Part shown: positions 48,092 through 57,872 of the stretch, piece after piece
Layout of the letters: each line of letters begins with the position of its first letter
How positions within the stretch are numbered: position 1 is the first letter of the stretch
Source: [Pantoea] beijingensis
GTDB taxonomy: Bacteria > Pseudomonadota > Gammaproteobacteria > Enterobacterales > Enterobacteriaceae
DNA length: 64,000 nt
Direction of reading: 5' to 3'
NCBI RefSeq assembly: GCF_022647505.1
Contig: NZ_CP071409.1
Span: forward strand, 1,364,001 to 1,428,000
Translations under genes and position numbers: made by a program
The notes under the pieces: generated by a model
The model's input: the letters and a program-made list of their open reading frames with translations, nothing else
The model's database searches: none
What the model was told of the DNA's origin: nothing

Positions 48092-49645
48092 TTAACGAGT
48101 CTGAAATGAGTCGATAAGTTGTGAAACTGTCATGGGAGCACTGTAGAAATATCCCTGCAGCTGCGTAACATCATGGTTAATCAGCCAGCCTGCTTGTTCC
48201 CGGGTTTCCACTCCTTCGGCAATGGTTTTGAGGTTTAGTTTCTTTGCCAGGTTTAATACCGTATCCAGCACCGGCGAGGTGACGGTTTCCATACCAATAC
48301 TTTGAACAAATCCTCGATCAATTTTAAGGTAATCAAAGGTGAATTTTTCAAGATAAATCAGTGCACTGTGCCCAGTACCAAAATCATCAATAGCGATCTC
48401 AATTCCCTGATTATGGATCCAGTCAAAAATTTCGCCGGCATTACGTTCCGACACCATGGTTCGCTCGGTAATCTCAAAAACATAGTTAAAGTAGCCTGAC
48501 GGCATTGTCGTCAACCATGTTTTGACATCGTGATGAAACGTGGCCGAGGAGAGATGATTAGGGGAAATATTGATTCCCATTTTTAATCCTGGTGGGAGAA
48601 TATTACGTAGTCGGTGAGCATCGCGGGCAACCAATTTAAACAGATGCTGCGTCAGAGGAACAATTAATTTCTGACCTTCGGCATAGCGGATAAAGGCATC
48701 CGGTGGGATATGCCCTTCCGTTGGGTGCGTCCAGCGCAATAGCGCTTCAAACCCGGAGGTCAAACCGGAGGCAGCATCGATCACCGGCTGATATTCAACG
48801 TGAAACTGTCCCCGCTTCATACCAAGCAGCATTGCTTTACCTGGCCTCAGGTGAAGTGTTAACAACATAAAGCTGAGGGAGGCAATCAGTACCGCACACA
48901 ATGCGCCAACAAGCAGCAGAATATAAACTTCATGCGGATGAAATGTCGAACCGTAAATAATAAAGGTGAAGTCATAGTCCTGAAGAGTGAACGTACGTAG
49001 TGGCTGTTTTGGCAATTTGCTGGTGCTAATCACATGGCTATCCCACGTGGTCAACGCATTATTACCTATACGAATAGCCATGCCGCTTATTTCCTGCTGA
49101 CGTGAGGCCAGCAACAGATAGGGTGTTAAGTCGATATTCAAAGTTGTCAGTACGCCGGTTTTCTCCGGGAGGACCGCGCGTCTCCATAATACCATCGCGG
49201 GCGTTGACGGCTGCATGGGAGTACCGGCAATAAGTGTGAGGTCAAGGGCTTTATCCAGATTGGTTTGTGGGGAGATTTGCATGGCGGATAAAGAAAAGGC
49301 ACCCGTGGCAGAAGAACAGTAGGCATTGCCGTCCCGGACCAGCAAAATAGCCCGGATACTGCGGGTGAAAGCGGCTCGTGAGGTGAGTTCAGCATTAATT
49401 GCAGAGCAGGGAAGTCGGGCAGAGTCACGTAGTGGTTCCAGCACTTTCCGCAACGAATCAAACCCATTGATAAGGTTATCCCGGCTGGCAAGTACCAAAC
49501 GGTCATGCTGCTGTGTACGTTGATGGAAAGTGAGCGTCAGCGAAATGCTGATAAAAAGAAGAAAGAAAATAAAACCCACTCCTGCACTCAGCAAGGCAAT
49601 CTTTCGTGGATTGGCCGCGTGATGCGTAATCTTCGTTGCTGCCAT
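48092..49645 (-). CDS. pdeN: Cyclic-di-GMP phosphodiesterase with CSS sensor (PdeN/Rtn)
   Basis: A 517-residue inner-membrane enzyme. Two membrane helices (about residues 15-35 and 240-262) enclose a periplasmic CSS domain with two Cys (ARLPCSAIN, NAYCSSATG) whose disulfide state controls activity in relatives. Residues 270-515 form an EAL domain: FEALLRW is the EAL signature, then GINISPNHLSS, FEITERTM, AIDDFGTGHSALIYLEKFTFDYLKIDRGFV, IAEGVET and LQGYFYSAPM. All catalytic residues look present, so c-di-GMP breakdown to pGpG is expected, lowering biofilm signals. Confidence 0.95.
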   Translation of the reverse strand: MAATKITHHAANPRKIALLSAGVGFIFFLLFISISLTLTFHQRTQQHDRLVLASRDNLINGFDSLRKVLEPLRDSARLPCSAINAELTSRAAFTRSIRAILLVRDGNAYCSSATGAFSLSAMQISPQTNLDKALDLTLIAGTPMQPSTPAMVLWRRAVLPEKTGVLTTLNIDLTPYLLLASRQQEISGMAIRIGNNALTTWDSHVISTSKLPKQPLRTFTLQDYDFTFIIYGSTFHPHEVYILLLVGALCAVLIASLSFMLLTLHLRPGKAMLLGMKRGQFHVEYQPVIDAASGLTSGFEALLRWTHPTEGHIPPDAFIRYAEGQKLIVPLTQHLFKLVARDAHRLRNILPPGLKMGINISPNHLSSATFHHDVKTWLTTMPSGYFNYVFEITERTMVSERNAGEIFDWIHNQGIEIAIDDFGTGHSALIYLEKFTFDYLKIDRGFVQSIGMETVTSPVLDTVLNLAKKLNLKTIAEGVETREQAGWLINHDVTQLQGYFYSAPMTVSQLIDSFQTR

Positions 49646-49841
49646 TGTGTATTATCTCCCGAGCCTGGTCCTTTTATTCTTAACGTCATACGTAATATTC
49701 GGGTGGCAGGTTGAACAGAAATAGTGGTAAAGAAGTTTCCTGTTATTTTTATGATTAGTAAGGGATTTTTAATAGAAAATAATCCGAGTGCGGCAATGCC
49801 AGACGAGAAAATAAACTCTGGTTACGCATTTGCGGGCATAA

Positions 49842-49866
49842 AAAAACGCTGACGGGCAGCGTTTTT
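49842..49866 (-). terminator. Rho-independent terminator after mepS
   Basis: AAAAACGCTG-acggg-CAGCGTTTTT, a stem of at least 10 bp with T-runs on both strands, 32 bases after the mepS stop. Confidence 0.9.
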
Positions 49867-49897
49867 ATTCATCTCATGTTCGCGGACTTCAGGAAAA

Positions 49898-50473
49898 TCA
49901 GCTTTGTGTGCGACTCAGTACTCGACGAGCTTCACGATAACGATTTTTCCAGTATGAATCATTCAGATTGGAAATCATTACGCCGCTGCTCGTTGAGGCG
50001 TGAACAAAGTTGTCATTACCCAAATAGATGCCAACATGACGTCCGGTTGAACCCGCACGGAAAAGCACTAAATCGCCGGGACGCAGCTTACTGCGTTGGA
50101 TGCTTTTACCGCTGTCTTGCTGCTGCGACGTTGAACGCGGCAAATCAAGACCAAACTGGTCACGGAAAGTTACCTGCACGAAAGCAGAACAATCAATGCC
50201 ACGTTTACTGTCACCGCCAAGACGATAGCGAACGCCTTTCCAATCAGCATATTGGTCCATAATGCGTGATTTAACATCAACGCTCTGAACCATCTGTTCG
50301 AATTCATCCTGAGACGCTTGAAGTAAAAAACCATTCTGGTTCTTAACTGCATGGGTCTCAGTTTGTGCATTATGTCCGTTATTGCCTGAACTACACGCTG
50401 TAAGCAATGCCGCGATTGCGACGGCGGGGATGGCCCGCAAAATATATCTCAGAATAGGTTGAGATTTGACCAT
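49898..50473 (-). CDS. mepS: Murein DD-endopeptidase MepS/Spr, lipoprotein
   Basis: An outer-membrane lipoprotein of 191 residues that cuts peptidoglycan cross-links during growth. Signal with lipobox LLTACSSG near residue 27. The NlpC/P60 domain has the catalytic Cys in [15 protein letters not shown], His in GRHVGIYLG and the third residue in [10 protein letters not shown]. In E. coli its level is set by NlpI/Prc degradation. The start [20 protein letters not shown] is conserved. Confidence 0.96.
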   Translation of the reverse strand: MVKSQPILRYILRAIPAVAIAALLTACSSGNNGHNAQTETHAVKNQNGFLLQASQDEFEQMVQSVDVKSRIMDQYADWKGVRYRLGGDSKRGIDCSAFVQVTFRDQFGLDLPRSTSQQQDSGKSIQRSKLRPGDLVLFRAGSTGRHVGIYLGNDNFVHASTSSGVMISNLNDSYWKNRYREARRVLSRTQS

Positions 50474-51117
50474 TGTGTTTGTTATCCCTTGAAGTCCTTA
50501 ACGACTAATGTCGTTAGATAAAATGCGAACGGAATGAGATTAATTAGCTAACCGTAGTAAGACAATTCCTGAATTACTAAAATGTGTTAACGAGCACATT
50601 TTAATTGTAAACAAACTGAAAAAAGACGGTTTTACGCTAATCGCAACTGAGGTTACCCGATCCGAAGCCGCGTTGCGAGTGGTTTTATCGACTTTTTTAT
50701 AGGTTTTTTTGATGTGAAATCAGTATGTAATGATTCGGTTAATTTAACATCAATAAAGAGCGACTAATTGATAAAATAAGTAAAATTTTGGTAGTTAGTC
50801 TGCGTATTATGTCTGAAATTAAGAATATTCTATCTGGACGGGAGCGGGGAAGCGGATTTTTTGCGAAAACTTAGCATAATAAATTCTTTTATCCCGAGGC
50901 TGATTCGCCGTTTAGTGAGGCGCAAAATGTGAGCGCCACTTCACGTTAACGCTATGACAACTCGATTTAAACAGTCTTGTCGCAGACGATTGTAGTGGCG
51001 AGGGCGATACGTGGTCCGAACAGATGACAAGATTGTTTAACGATGGCTGTGAGTAAAACCGGAGGGTAAATGCCAGCCCGGCACGTTGTAAAGTCGGCGC
51101 GCGGGCTGAAAAACGGA
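50474..51117. other. Intergenic region between mepS and lpxT
   Basis: About 640 bases, AT-rich from 50520 to 50870. No reading frame with a good start. It must hold the mepS promoter and the lpxT terminator, which I could not pin down; TACGTGGTCC and several poly-A/T tracts have no further meaning to me. Confidence 0.5.
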
Positions 51118-51831
51118 TCAGCGGCTTGGTTTATATTTACCGGGTAAAGAACGATAAAGCCAGTTGATTAAAAGATCGCTGGCTGGCGTTATTAACCACC
51201 AACTGGTGCCGAGTAGAATTATCGACAGCGAGCCTACCGCGACATCCGTAAACCAATGTGCACCCGCCATGATGCGCGGCAGGCTAAATACCACGAAAAT
51301 AAGCAGTGCAATCACAAAGGCCTTTTTACCAAAATAGCGCAGCATAAAGCAGGTAAAGACGAGTAGCATGATGCCATGGTCGCCAGGGAAGCTGTCGTTA
51401 GAAGCATCCTTAGCGGGAATGCCGGTTAATACGCTAACCCGGTGGCTATCCTTAAAATAGACCGTTGGGCTCGCGCGAACGGCATCAATCAGCAGGTGCC
51501 CCAACTGGTTCACCGTTACGGCAGCAATTAGCATAGTAATACCGATGGCGAGTAAACGACGACGACTTTGCGGGGCGGGTTCAGCCCGCCAGAATGTCAG
51601 GTAAAGCAGCCCCATCGCCAGTAACGATACCAAATCGAATCCGCGGAAGTTGGTGATTGCGACCAGCCACAACAGGGATTTATAGATCACGACGCGATCG
51701 TTAAACCAATAAAAGATTGATTTATCAATGGGGAACCAAAAACCGTGATTATCGGGCAGGGACCATGATAAAAAGAGACCGATACCTAATGCATTAAGTA
51801 AAAGGATCGTCACTAAACGTTTAGCATTCAT
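51118..51831 (-). CDS. lpxT: Lipid A 1-diphosphate synthase LpxT (PAP2 family)
   Basis: LpxT adds a second phosphate to lipid A using undecaprenyl diphosphate, on the periplasmic face. The 237-residue protein has about six helices and the PAP2 signature: KDSHRVS, NDSFPGDHGIMLL, and SLPRIMAGAHWFTDVAVG (Arg, His, Asp). In E. coli it is inhibited by the PmrR peptide. yeiR lies 33 bases upstream in the same direction, so they are probably one transcript. Confidence 0.95.
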   Translation of the reverse strand: MNAKRLVTILLLNALGIGLFLSWSLPDNHGFWFPIDKSIFYWFNDRVVIYKSLLWLVAITNFRGFDLVSLLAMGLLYLTFWRAEPAPQSRRRLLAIGITMLIAAVTVNQLGHLLIDAVRASPTVYFKDSHRVSVLTGIPAKDASNDSFPGDHGIMLLVFTCFMLRYFGKKAFVIALLIFVVFSLPRIMAGAHWFTDVAVGSLSIILLGTSWWLITPASDLLINWLYRSLPGKYKPSR

Positions 51832-51864
51832 CGTGATTCGTTCTTTGGAAAATAACGGGGTAGG

Positions 51865-52848
51865 TTATGCTCCTGCGTCTAAACGAAGCTTCAACAAAGC
51901 GCTTTGTAACGTGTTCCATGCCGCTTCCTCCTCATGAATCAATTCAATGCGGCTATCCGGGGGGGCTGACTGTCGTGTTTCGATCTGCAAATCCTGCCCC
52001 TGGCGATTTATGCTCAGTAGTCCTTCCGTAATACGCACAACGCCCTTTACACGCGTGACCGGTGCCAGCCGTGCCCATTCGAGTATACCTATTGTATCGA
52101 ATACCGTTTCGTGATCGAATATCCACCCACAAGCGTAGTAGCCTTGTCCCTGATTCAGGGCCCGCCGCCAGCGCGTATTATTATCCAGCCGCAGTGCTGC
52201 AAGCGTTGATTTTGCGTGACTGTGATCGTGATGTAATGCACCAGGCAGTGCACGTAAATTGAGGCGAGGCCGATCCAGTAAATAGGGTTCAATACGACCA
52301 AATTCGGTTTTAATCAGTTGCCGATCGCCTAAGTGTAATTGTTGCCATTCATCTAATGCGTTAACATCTTCTGTTTCCCAACGGTCTTGCTTATTGGCAA
52401 TAATAAAATCAGCCGCGGCGAGTTGATCGCGGAAGTTTTCGTTTTCCATAACGCGCGGATCATGCAACTGACGCGGGTCAAGCAAAGACAATGTGGCATG
52501 GAGCGACAGCCAGGGCTGATAAATCTCGGCGGTGAGCATCTCAATAATTTGTCGCGGATGGCCCAGCCCTGTAGGTTCAATCAATAAACGGTCAGGCTTT
52601 GCCTGCTTCAGCAGCATATTCAGGCCGACCTGCATAGGTAAACCGTTCACGCAGCACATACAGCCGCCGGGGATCTCTTTCAACACCGCCCCACTTTCTG
52701 CCAGCAAGGCCCCATCGACACCAATTTCGCCGAATTCATTAACCAGCACAGCCCATTTTTCATTCTCGGGTTTCTGTTGCAATAGATGCAGCAAGGTTGT
52801 GGTTTTACCACTGCCAAGGAAGCCGGTTATCAGATTAACTTTTGTCAC
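51865..52848 (-). CDS. yeiR: Zinc-binding GTPase YeiR (COG0523/ZNG1-like)
   Basis: A 327-residue G3E GTPase of the CobW/ZNG family, thought to deliver zinc to client enzymes. It has Walker A GFLGSGKTTTLLHLL, the metal motif GGCMCCVNG, a switch region LIEPTGLGHPRQI, and ANKQDRW as the guanine-binding motif. The C-terminal CobW_C part includes GWIFDHETVFDTIGILEWA. E. coli YeiR binds zinc and hydrolyses GTP. Confidence 0.94.
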   Translation of the reverse strand: MTKVNLITGFLGSGKTTTLLHLLQQKPENEKWAVLVNEFGEIGVDGALLAESGAVLKEIPGGCMCCVNGLPMQVGLNMLLKQAKPDRLLIEPTGLGHPRQIIEMLTAEIYQPWLSLHATLSLLDPRQLHDPRVMENENFRDQLAAADFIIANKQDRWETEDVNALDEWQQLHLGDRQLIKTEFGRIEPYLLDRPRLNLRALPGALHHDHSHAKSTLAALRLDNNTRWRRALNQGQGYYACGWIFDHETVFDTIGILEWARLAPVTRVKGVVRITEGLLSINRQGQDLQIETRQSAPPDSRIELIHEEEAAWNTLQSALLKLRLDAGA

Positions 52849-53187
52849 GTTATTTCTCCTTTTGCATGCATTGCATGTGAGCGTGAAACTGATGCAATGT
52901 TATATCTGGCCCAGCCGGAGGGTAAATCCCACGCTTTGGGGGAAATTAGCGGATAGTGAGCGTGACATGAATTTCCGGGCTGATAACATTACGGGTTAGC
53001 GCGAATTGTTATACCGTAACAAAGTAAAGGAAGGCCATATACGCATTTGACAATAAAGGGCTGGTTTCGCTAAGTATCACCAGAATGCAACGTGCCCCTT
53101 AACGTTCACGTCACAATGGCTCCTGCTATCTCTACCTTGTTGTGTTGCAGGAAGGGGCATACGCAACCTGCAACACTGCGTCCTGAG

Positions 53188-53760
53188 CTAGTCCGCGCGG
53201 CCCATAAAGCGGCGCTCTGCAATGTGGATTTGGATCTTCTCACCGCTACTGATGTATTCGGGGACCTGAATGACCAGGCCGGTGCTCATAGTGGCGGGTT
53301 TGGTCCTGGCGCTGGCTGAAGCGCCTTTAATGCTTGGCGTAGTTTCTACAATTTCCATTTCAACGGTTTGTGGCAATTCCAGTGCAAGGATCTGCCCATC
53401 CATCGTCAGCACCTGAATGCCGGGGATACCCCCTTCAGGAAGGAACAATACCTCTTCTTCAATCTGCTCTTTCTTGAAGTTGTACGGCGTGTAATCTTCA
53501 TCATCCATAAATACATATTCGTCACCGTCCATATAAGAGAAAGTAACCTTACGACGGCTAAGAGAAATGGTGTCGATGATATCGTCGCCCTTGAAACGTT
53601 CTTCAACTTTTAATCCACTGCGGATATCGGTAAAACGCATTTTATACAGGGTAGAAGCACCGCGTGCGCTGGGACTTTGAACATCAATATCTTTAACTAA
53701 CAGTAATTTGCCATTAATGCTAACGGCCATTCCACGTTTGATTTCGTTTGCTCTTGCCAT
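53188..53760 (-). CDS. efpL: Elongation factor P-like protein EfpL (YeiP)
   Basis: A 190-residue three-domain EF-P paralogue that helps ribosomes over proline and other difficult motifs. Domain I has the tip loop [15 protein letters not shown], where Arg takes the place of the modified Lys of EF-P. Text [27 protein letters not shown] and [29 protein letters not shown] is typical. It is divergent from yeiW. It stands apart from the epm modification genes of EF-P. Confidence 0.94.
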   Translation of the reverse strand: MARANEIKRGMAVSINGKLLLVKDIDVQSPSARGASTLYKMRFTDIRSGLKVEERFKGDDIIDTISLSRRKVTFSYMDGDEYVFMDDEDYTPYNFKKEQIEEEVLFLPEGGIPGIQVLTMDGQILALELPQTVEMEIVETTPSIKGASASARTKPATMSTGLVIQVPEYISSGEKIQIHIAERRFMGRAD

Positions 53761-53947
53761 GGTTACAGTCTCATAAAAGGGGAAATCAGCATTTACCGCG
53801 TCAAGGTACTCGCGCTATAGCCTTCAGGCAAGTTCTGCGCGTGGGATAACGCGAAATTACGGGTTATTGACCATCAATCATTAGGGGCATAGCGTTAATG
53901 TCCGGAGACTGCTATTGTCGCGTTTTAACTCATACTGAGTATGCCTG

Positions 53948-54202
53948 ATGCAGTGTCGTTCTGACTGTGGTGCCTGCTGTACTGCGCCGTCAATCTCTTC
54001 TCCGATCCCCGGAATGCCGCAGGGCAAGCCCGCCAATATGCCCTGTGTACAGTTGGATGATCGCTTACGCTGCAAGCTTTTTGGTTTAGCCGAACGCCCT
54101 GAGGTGTGCGGCGGTCTCCAACCCTCAGATGAAATGTGTGGAACGCAGCGGGAAGAAGCGATGACCTACTTGATCAAGCTTGAAACTGACACCACCCCAT
54201 GA
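53948..54202 (+). CDS. yeiW: Cysteine-cluster protein YeiW (UPF0153)
   Basis: An 84-residue protein with [25 protein letters not shown] and two more Cys in VCGGL and MCGT. That Cys pattern is typical of YkgJ/YeiW proteins, which likely bind a metal (zinc or iron-sulfur). Function not established. Converges with setB 26 bases on. Confidence 0.9.
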   Translation: MQCRSDCGACCTAPSISSPIPGMPQGKPANMPCVQLDDRLRCKLFGLAERPEVCGGLQPSDEMCGTQREEAMTYLIKLETDTTP

Positions 54203-54227
54203 CATTGCCCCGCGTTCAGTCAGATTC

Positions 54228-55406
54228 TCAGACATCTTTAATACGCCACAAACACCCCAGGGTGCCGACAATCATTAAGATGGCAAACCAGAAAACGGCA
54301 TGATAGCTCCATAGCTCAGCCACGGTGCCCGCCAGTGACCCGGCAATAATCCAGCCGACGCGGGTGGAATTAGTAAAAAGCGTTGTGGCCGCGCCTGCCT
54401 GTCCTGGCATCAAATCCTGAAAATAGATCATGCCAATCCCCGCGAGGATGCCGATAAAAATGGCATTGAGTCCCTGTAGTAAGAGCATTGGAATCTCACC
54501 TTGAACAAACAGCAGTCCTGAATAAAACAGGAGTCCGGCCAGCGCTGAACCGCGCATCATTGTTCGCTTGCCCATCCGTCGGGCGTAGTAGCCAGCCAGC
54601 AGCATCACCGGAATCTCTAACGCCGCAGCCATTCCCATTAACTCACCGGCTAACCGCTCCGGAAAATGCAATTCACGCACGACGTAAAGCGGCATATTGA
54701 TGAGATAAATATTGTTGCAGGTCCACATCAACGTGCAGCCAATAAACAGCAGTAGCGTATCGCGGCGATTACGGCTGGGTGCCTGAAAGGTGTCGGTGGT
54801 TTTTTGCTGCACTTTACGCATCGAAGGCAGTAAATACTTAACAATGATCGCACAGCAAACGAAGGCTAATGCGGCAAACAAATACATCGTCTGAAAGCCA
54901 TAACCCAGCGCCAACGCAAACGCGATAGGTGGCCCGATCACCCATGCCAGTGAAATTTGCGTACGCATAATGGAGCTGAACATAACGGCTTCACGCCCGG
55001 TGCGATCGGCATGCTCACGCGCCAGCGCAAACATTTGTGGGGTGGCACTCGAACCAAAACTTGAGAGCAACACGCCAAGCAGTAGCAAAACGAAGTAGCT
55101 GCGGTTCCAGGCGAAAAGCACGCAGGACGACGCGCCAAGCAGGCAGCAGTAAAAAATAAGCGTTTTGCGATCTCCCTTCCGATCCGAATATGCAGCCAGC
55201 AATTGGCTAACCACGATACCGATCACGGCGCTACCGGTGAAAAAAAGTCCAACAGCAAAGGGGCGGGCGTGTACTTCGGTTGAGAGAAAAAGGCTCAGTG
55301 TGGGGAGCTGAAGCGCACCGGCGATACCGGATAAAAAAGCCACTACGAGAAAAGCGATTGAGCGAAGATCAGGCTGTTGACGAGCTGTCACACCGGGCGT
55401 TTGCAT
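54228..55406 (-). CDS. setB: Sugar efflux transporter SetB
   Basis: A 392-residue MFS exporter of glucosides and related sugars, about twelve helices. Conserved text: LPTLSLFLSTEVHARPFAVGLFFTGSAVIGI, AAYSDRKGDRKTLI, and SSFGSSATPQMFALAREH. E. coli SetB also affects chromosome segregation. Divergent from fruB. Confidence 0.93.
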   Translation of the reverse strand: MQTPGVTARQQPDLRSIAFLVVAFLSGIAGALQLPTLSLFLSTEVHARPFAVGLFFTGSAVIGIVVSQLLAAYSDRKGDRKTLIFYCCLLGASSCVLFAWNRSYFVLLLLGVLLSSFGSSATPQMFALAREHADRTGREAVMFSSIMRTQISLAWVIGPPIAFALALGYGFQTMYLFAALAFVCCAIIVKYLLPSMRKVQQKTTDTFQAPSRNRRDTLLLFIGCTLMWTCNNIYLINMPLYVVRELHFPERLAGELMGMAAALEIPVMLLAGYYARRMGKRTMMRGSALAGLLFYSGLLFVQGEIPMLLLQGLNAIFIGILAGIGMIYFQDLMPGQAGAATTLFTNSTRVGWIIAGSLAGTVAELWSYHAVFWFAILMIVGTLGCLWRIKDV

Positions 55407-55686
55407 GAGAAGTGATAACCAGAGAAATTCGAAGCACGAATTCTACCTTGATGCCTGTTTTTTAAAAGCACGTTTCAATCATTATTAATAAGGAGCCAGG
55501 CCTTTCGCATTTATTGTGCAAATCGATGTTGCTGAAGTTGTGCTGAAGCTGGAAAGAAGAGAGAAAAAGCGAGGCGTTACTTTTTATGAGGTTCCTATGA
55601 AAAAGCGGAAATGTGCGTCTCGTCATAATTTTTCACCGTAGACTAGCGTAAAACTTGCTTCCTGAGAGTCGGTTACTACACACTCA

Positions 55687-55701
55687 TTGAAACGTTTCAG
55701 C
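55687..55701 (+). promoter_or_regulatory. Cra (FruR) operator 1
   Basis: TTGAAACGTTTCAGC matches the Cra consensus TGAAACGTTTCA perfectly. It lies 87 bases before fruB. Cra represses this operon until fructose 1-phosphate binds it. Confidence 0.85.
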
Positions 55702-55752
55702 GCTATCTTTACAGAATGCCTGTCAGGAGAGGCTGTTTTTTTTCTCAATAAA

Positions 55753-55768
55753 GCTGAAACGATTCAAT
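55753..55768 (+). promoter_or_regulatory. Cra (FruR) operator 2
   Basis: GCTGAAACGATTCAAT is a one-mismatch Cra site 20 bases before fruB. Two operators upstream of fruB are also seen in E. coli. Confidence 0.85.
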
Positions 55769-55787
55769 TCAGCAGGAGAGGAGAGCT

Positions 55788-56921
55788 ATGTTCCAACTAA
55801 ATTTGCAGGACATCCACATCGGTGCCAGCGCAAGCGACAAAGACGATGCAATACGTCAGGTAGCCGCTGCGCTGGCGGCGGCTGGTTATGTCAATGAGAC
55901 TTATGTCGAAGGCATGCTGGCTCGCGAGCAACAAACGTCCACCTGGCTTGGTAATGGCATTGCTATTCCGCACGGCACAACTGATACCCGCGACGCGGTG
56001 GTGAAAACCGGCGTACAGGTCTTTCAGTTCCCGCAAGGCGTCAACTGGGGTGAAGATAACCTTGCTTATGTGGTGATGGGCATTGCTGCGCGTTCAGATG
56101 AGCACCTGGCGCTGCTGCGTCAGCTGACACATGTTCTCAGTGATGACAGCGTAAGTGAATCGTTGAAAGCCACCACTTCCGCTGAATCGCTGCGTAGCAT
56201 CCTGATGGGGGAGACGCTGGCGGCAGAGTTCAAATTTGATACCTCGCTGATTGCACTTGATGTCGCGGCCAAAGATGTGATGACGTTGCAGGCGCTTAAT
56301 GCAGGACGCTTGCAAACTGCTGGAGCGGTAGACAGTCAGTTTGTCAGCAACGTAATCTCCAGCCCTCCACTCAACCTTGGACAGGGGATTTGGTTAAGCG
56401 ATAGCGCCACAGGCAATCTTGCCAGTGCGGTAGCGATCAGTCGTGCGGCGGAGGCCTTCGAGGTAGCAGACGGAAAAGTCGCTATGTTGATCACTGTAGC
56501 GGTGAATGATGACCGTCCGTTGGAAGTCCTTAATTGTCTAAGCGAACTATTAATCTCGCAAAAAGCTGAGCGGTTGCTGAATGCTGATGCTGCAGGCGTT
56601 ATTGCGCTATTAACCCACAAAATTAGCGAGCAAGCAGACGTCCTGACGGCAGAATTTACGATCCGTAACGAACACGGATTGCATGCACGTCCCGGTACCG
56701 CACTGGTGAGCGTTATCAAGCAGTTTAACAGTGAGATAACCGTTACCAATCTTGATGGTAGCGGTAAACCAGCCAATGGTCGCAGCCTGATGAAGGTGGT
56801 GGCATTGGGGGTTAAAAAAGGGCATCGGTTGCGCTTTACCGCCAGCGGTGAAGATGCCAGTCAGGCATTAAGCGCCATTGAAGCGGCTATCGCTTCTGGC
56901 TTGGGTGAGGGAGCAGAATGA
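55788..56921 (+). CDS. fruB: Fructose PTS diphosphoryl transfer protein (FPr)
   Basis: A 377-residue cytoplasmic carrier with three parts: EIIA-Fru (residues 1-150; active His in [15 protein letters not shown]), a central module, and an HPr domain (about 285-375; active His in [15 protein letters not shown]). It passes phosphate from EI to FruA. Length as in E. coli (376). GGAGAGGAGAGC lies before the ATG. Overlaps fruK by 4 bases (ATGA). Confidence 0.96.
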   Translation: MFQLNLQDIHIGASASDKDDAIRQVAAALAAAGYVNETYVEGMLAREQQTSTWLGNGIAIPHGTTDTRDAVVKTGVQVFQFPQGVNWGEDNLAYVVMGIAARSDEHLALLRQLTHVLSDDSVSESLKATTSAESLRSILMGETLAAEFKFDTSLIALDVAAKDVMTLQALNAGRLQTAGAVDSQFVSNVISSPPLNLGQGIWLSDSATGNLASAVAISRAAEAFEVADGKVAMLITVAVNDDRPLEVLNCLSELLISQKAERLLNADAAGVIALLTHKISEQADVLTAEFTIRNEHGLHARPGTALVSVIKQFNSEITVTNLDGSGKPANGRSLMKVVALGVKKGHRLRFTASGEDASQALSAIEAAIASGLGEGAE

Positions 56922-57856
56922 GCAGGCGCGTTGCAACAATCACGTTAAATCCGGCTTACGATCTGGTGGGTTATTGCCCTGAAATTGAGCGTGGTGAAGT
57001 CAATTTAGTAAAAACGACCGGCCTGCATGCGGCGGGAAAAGGGATTAACGTCGCCAGGGTATTAAAAGATCTTGGCATTGATGTCACCGTCGGAGGGTTC
57101 CTGGGGAAAGATAATCAGGATGGTTTCCAGCAATTATTTAGCGAACTGGGTATCGCCAATCGTTTCCAGGTGGTTCCGGGTCGTACCCGCATTAATGTCA
57201 AGCTGACCGAGAAAGGGGGAGACGTCACGGACCTCAATTTCTCCGGATTTGATGTCAGCCCGCAGGACTGGGAACGCTTTAGTGCGGATTCACTGAGCTG
57301 GCTGGGTCAATTCGATATGGTTTGTGTCAGCGGCAGTCTGCCTTCAGGCGTGGCACCAGAGGCCTTTACGGAATGGATGACGGCGTTACGGACTCACTGT
57401 CCGTGCATCATTTTTGACAGCAGTCGTGAAGCACTGGTCGCGGGGCTGAAAGCAGCACCGTGGCTGGTGAAACCGAATCGTCGTGAACTGGAAATCTGGG
57501 CAGGGCGAAAGCTCCCTACATTACAGAACGTTATTGAAGCTGCTCACGCGTTACGCGAGCAAGGAATTGCCCATGTGGTGATTTCTCTGGGGGCAGAGGG
57601 GGCTTTATGGGTAAACGCCTCGGGAGAGTGGATTGCGAAACCCCCTGCCTGCGAAGTTGTTAGCACCGTCGGTGCCGGTGATTCAATGGTTGGCGGATTG
57701 ATCTATGGCCTGCTAATGCGCGAATCCAGTGAACATACATTGCGCCTTGCTACAGCTGTCGCTGCCCTGGCGGTGAGTCAGAGTAACGTTGGCGTTACCG
57801 ATCGAACTCAGTTGGCCGCGATGATGGCACGCGTCGATCTACAACCTTTTAACTGA
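56918..57856 (+). CDS. fruK: 1-phosphofructokinase
   Basis: FruK converts fructose 1-phosphate to fructose 1,6-bisphosphate. A 312-residue PfkB-family kinase: [11 protein letters not shown] at the start, [16 protein letters not shown], and the C-terminal [18 protein letters not shown] with the catalytic Asp. It starts inside the end of fruB and is followed 16 bases later by fruA. Confidence 0.96.
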   Translation: MSRRVATITLNPAYDLVGYCPEIERGEVNLVKTTGLHAAGKGINVARVLKDLGIDVTVGGFLGKDNQDGFQQLFSELGIANRFQVVPGRTRINVKLTEKGGDVTDLNFSGFDVSPQDWERFSADSLSWLGQFDMVCVSGSLPSGVAPEAFTEWMTALRTHCPCIIFDSSREALVAGLKAAPWLVKPNRRELEIWAGRKLPTLQNVIEAAHALREQGIAHVVISLGAEGALWVNASGEWIAKPPACEVVSTVGAGDSMVGGLIYGLLMRESSEHTLRLATAVAALAVSQSNVGVTDRTQLAAMMARVDLQPFN

Positions 57857-57872
57857 CAGCAGGAGAGACAGA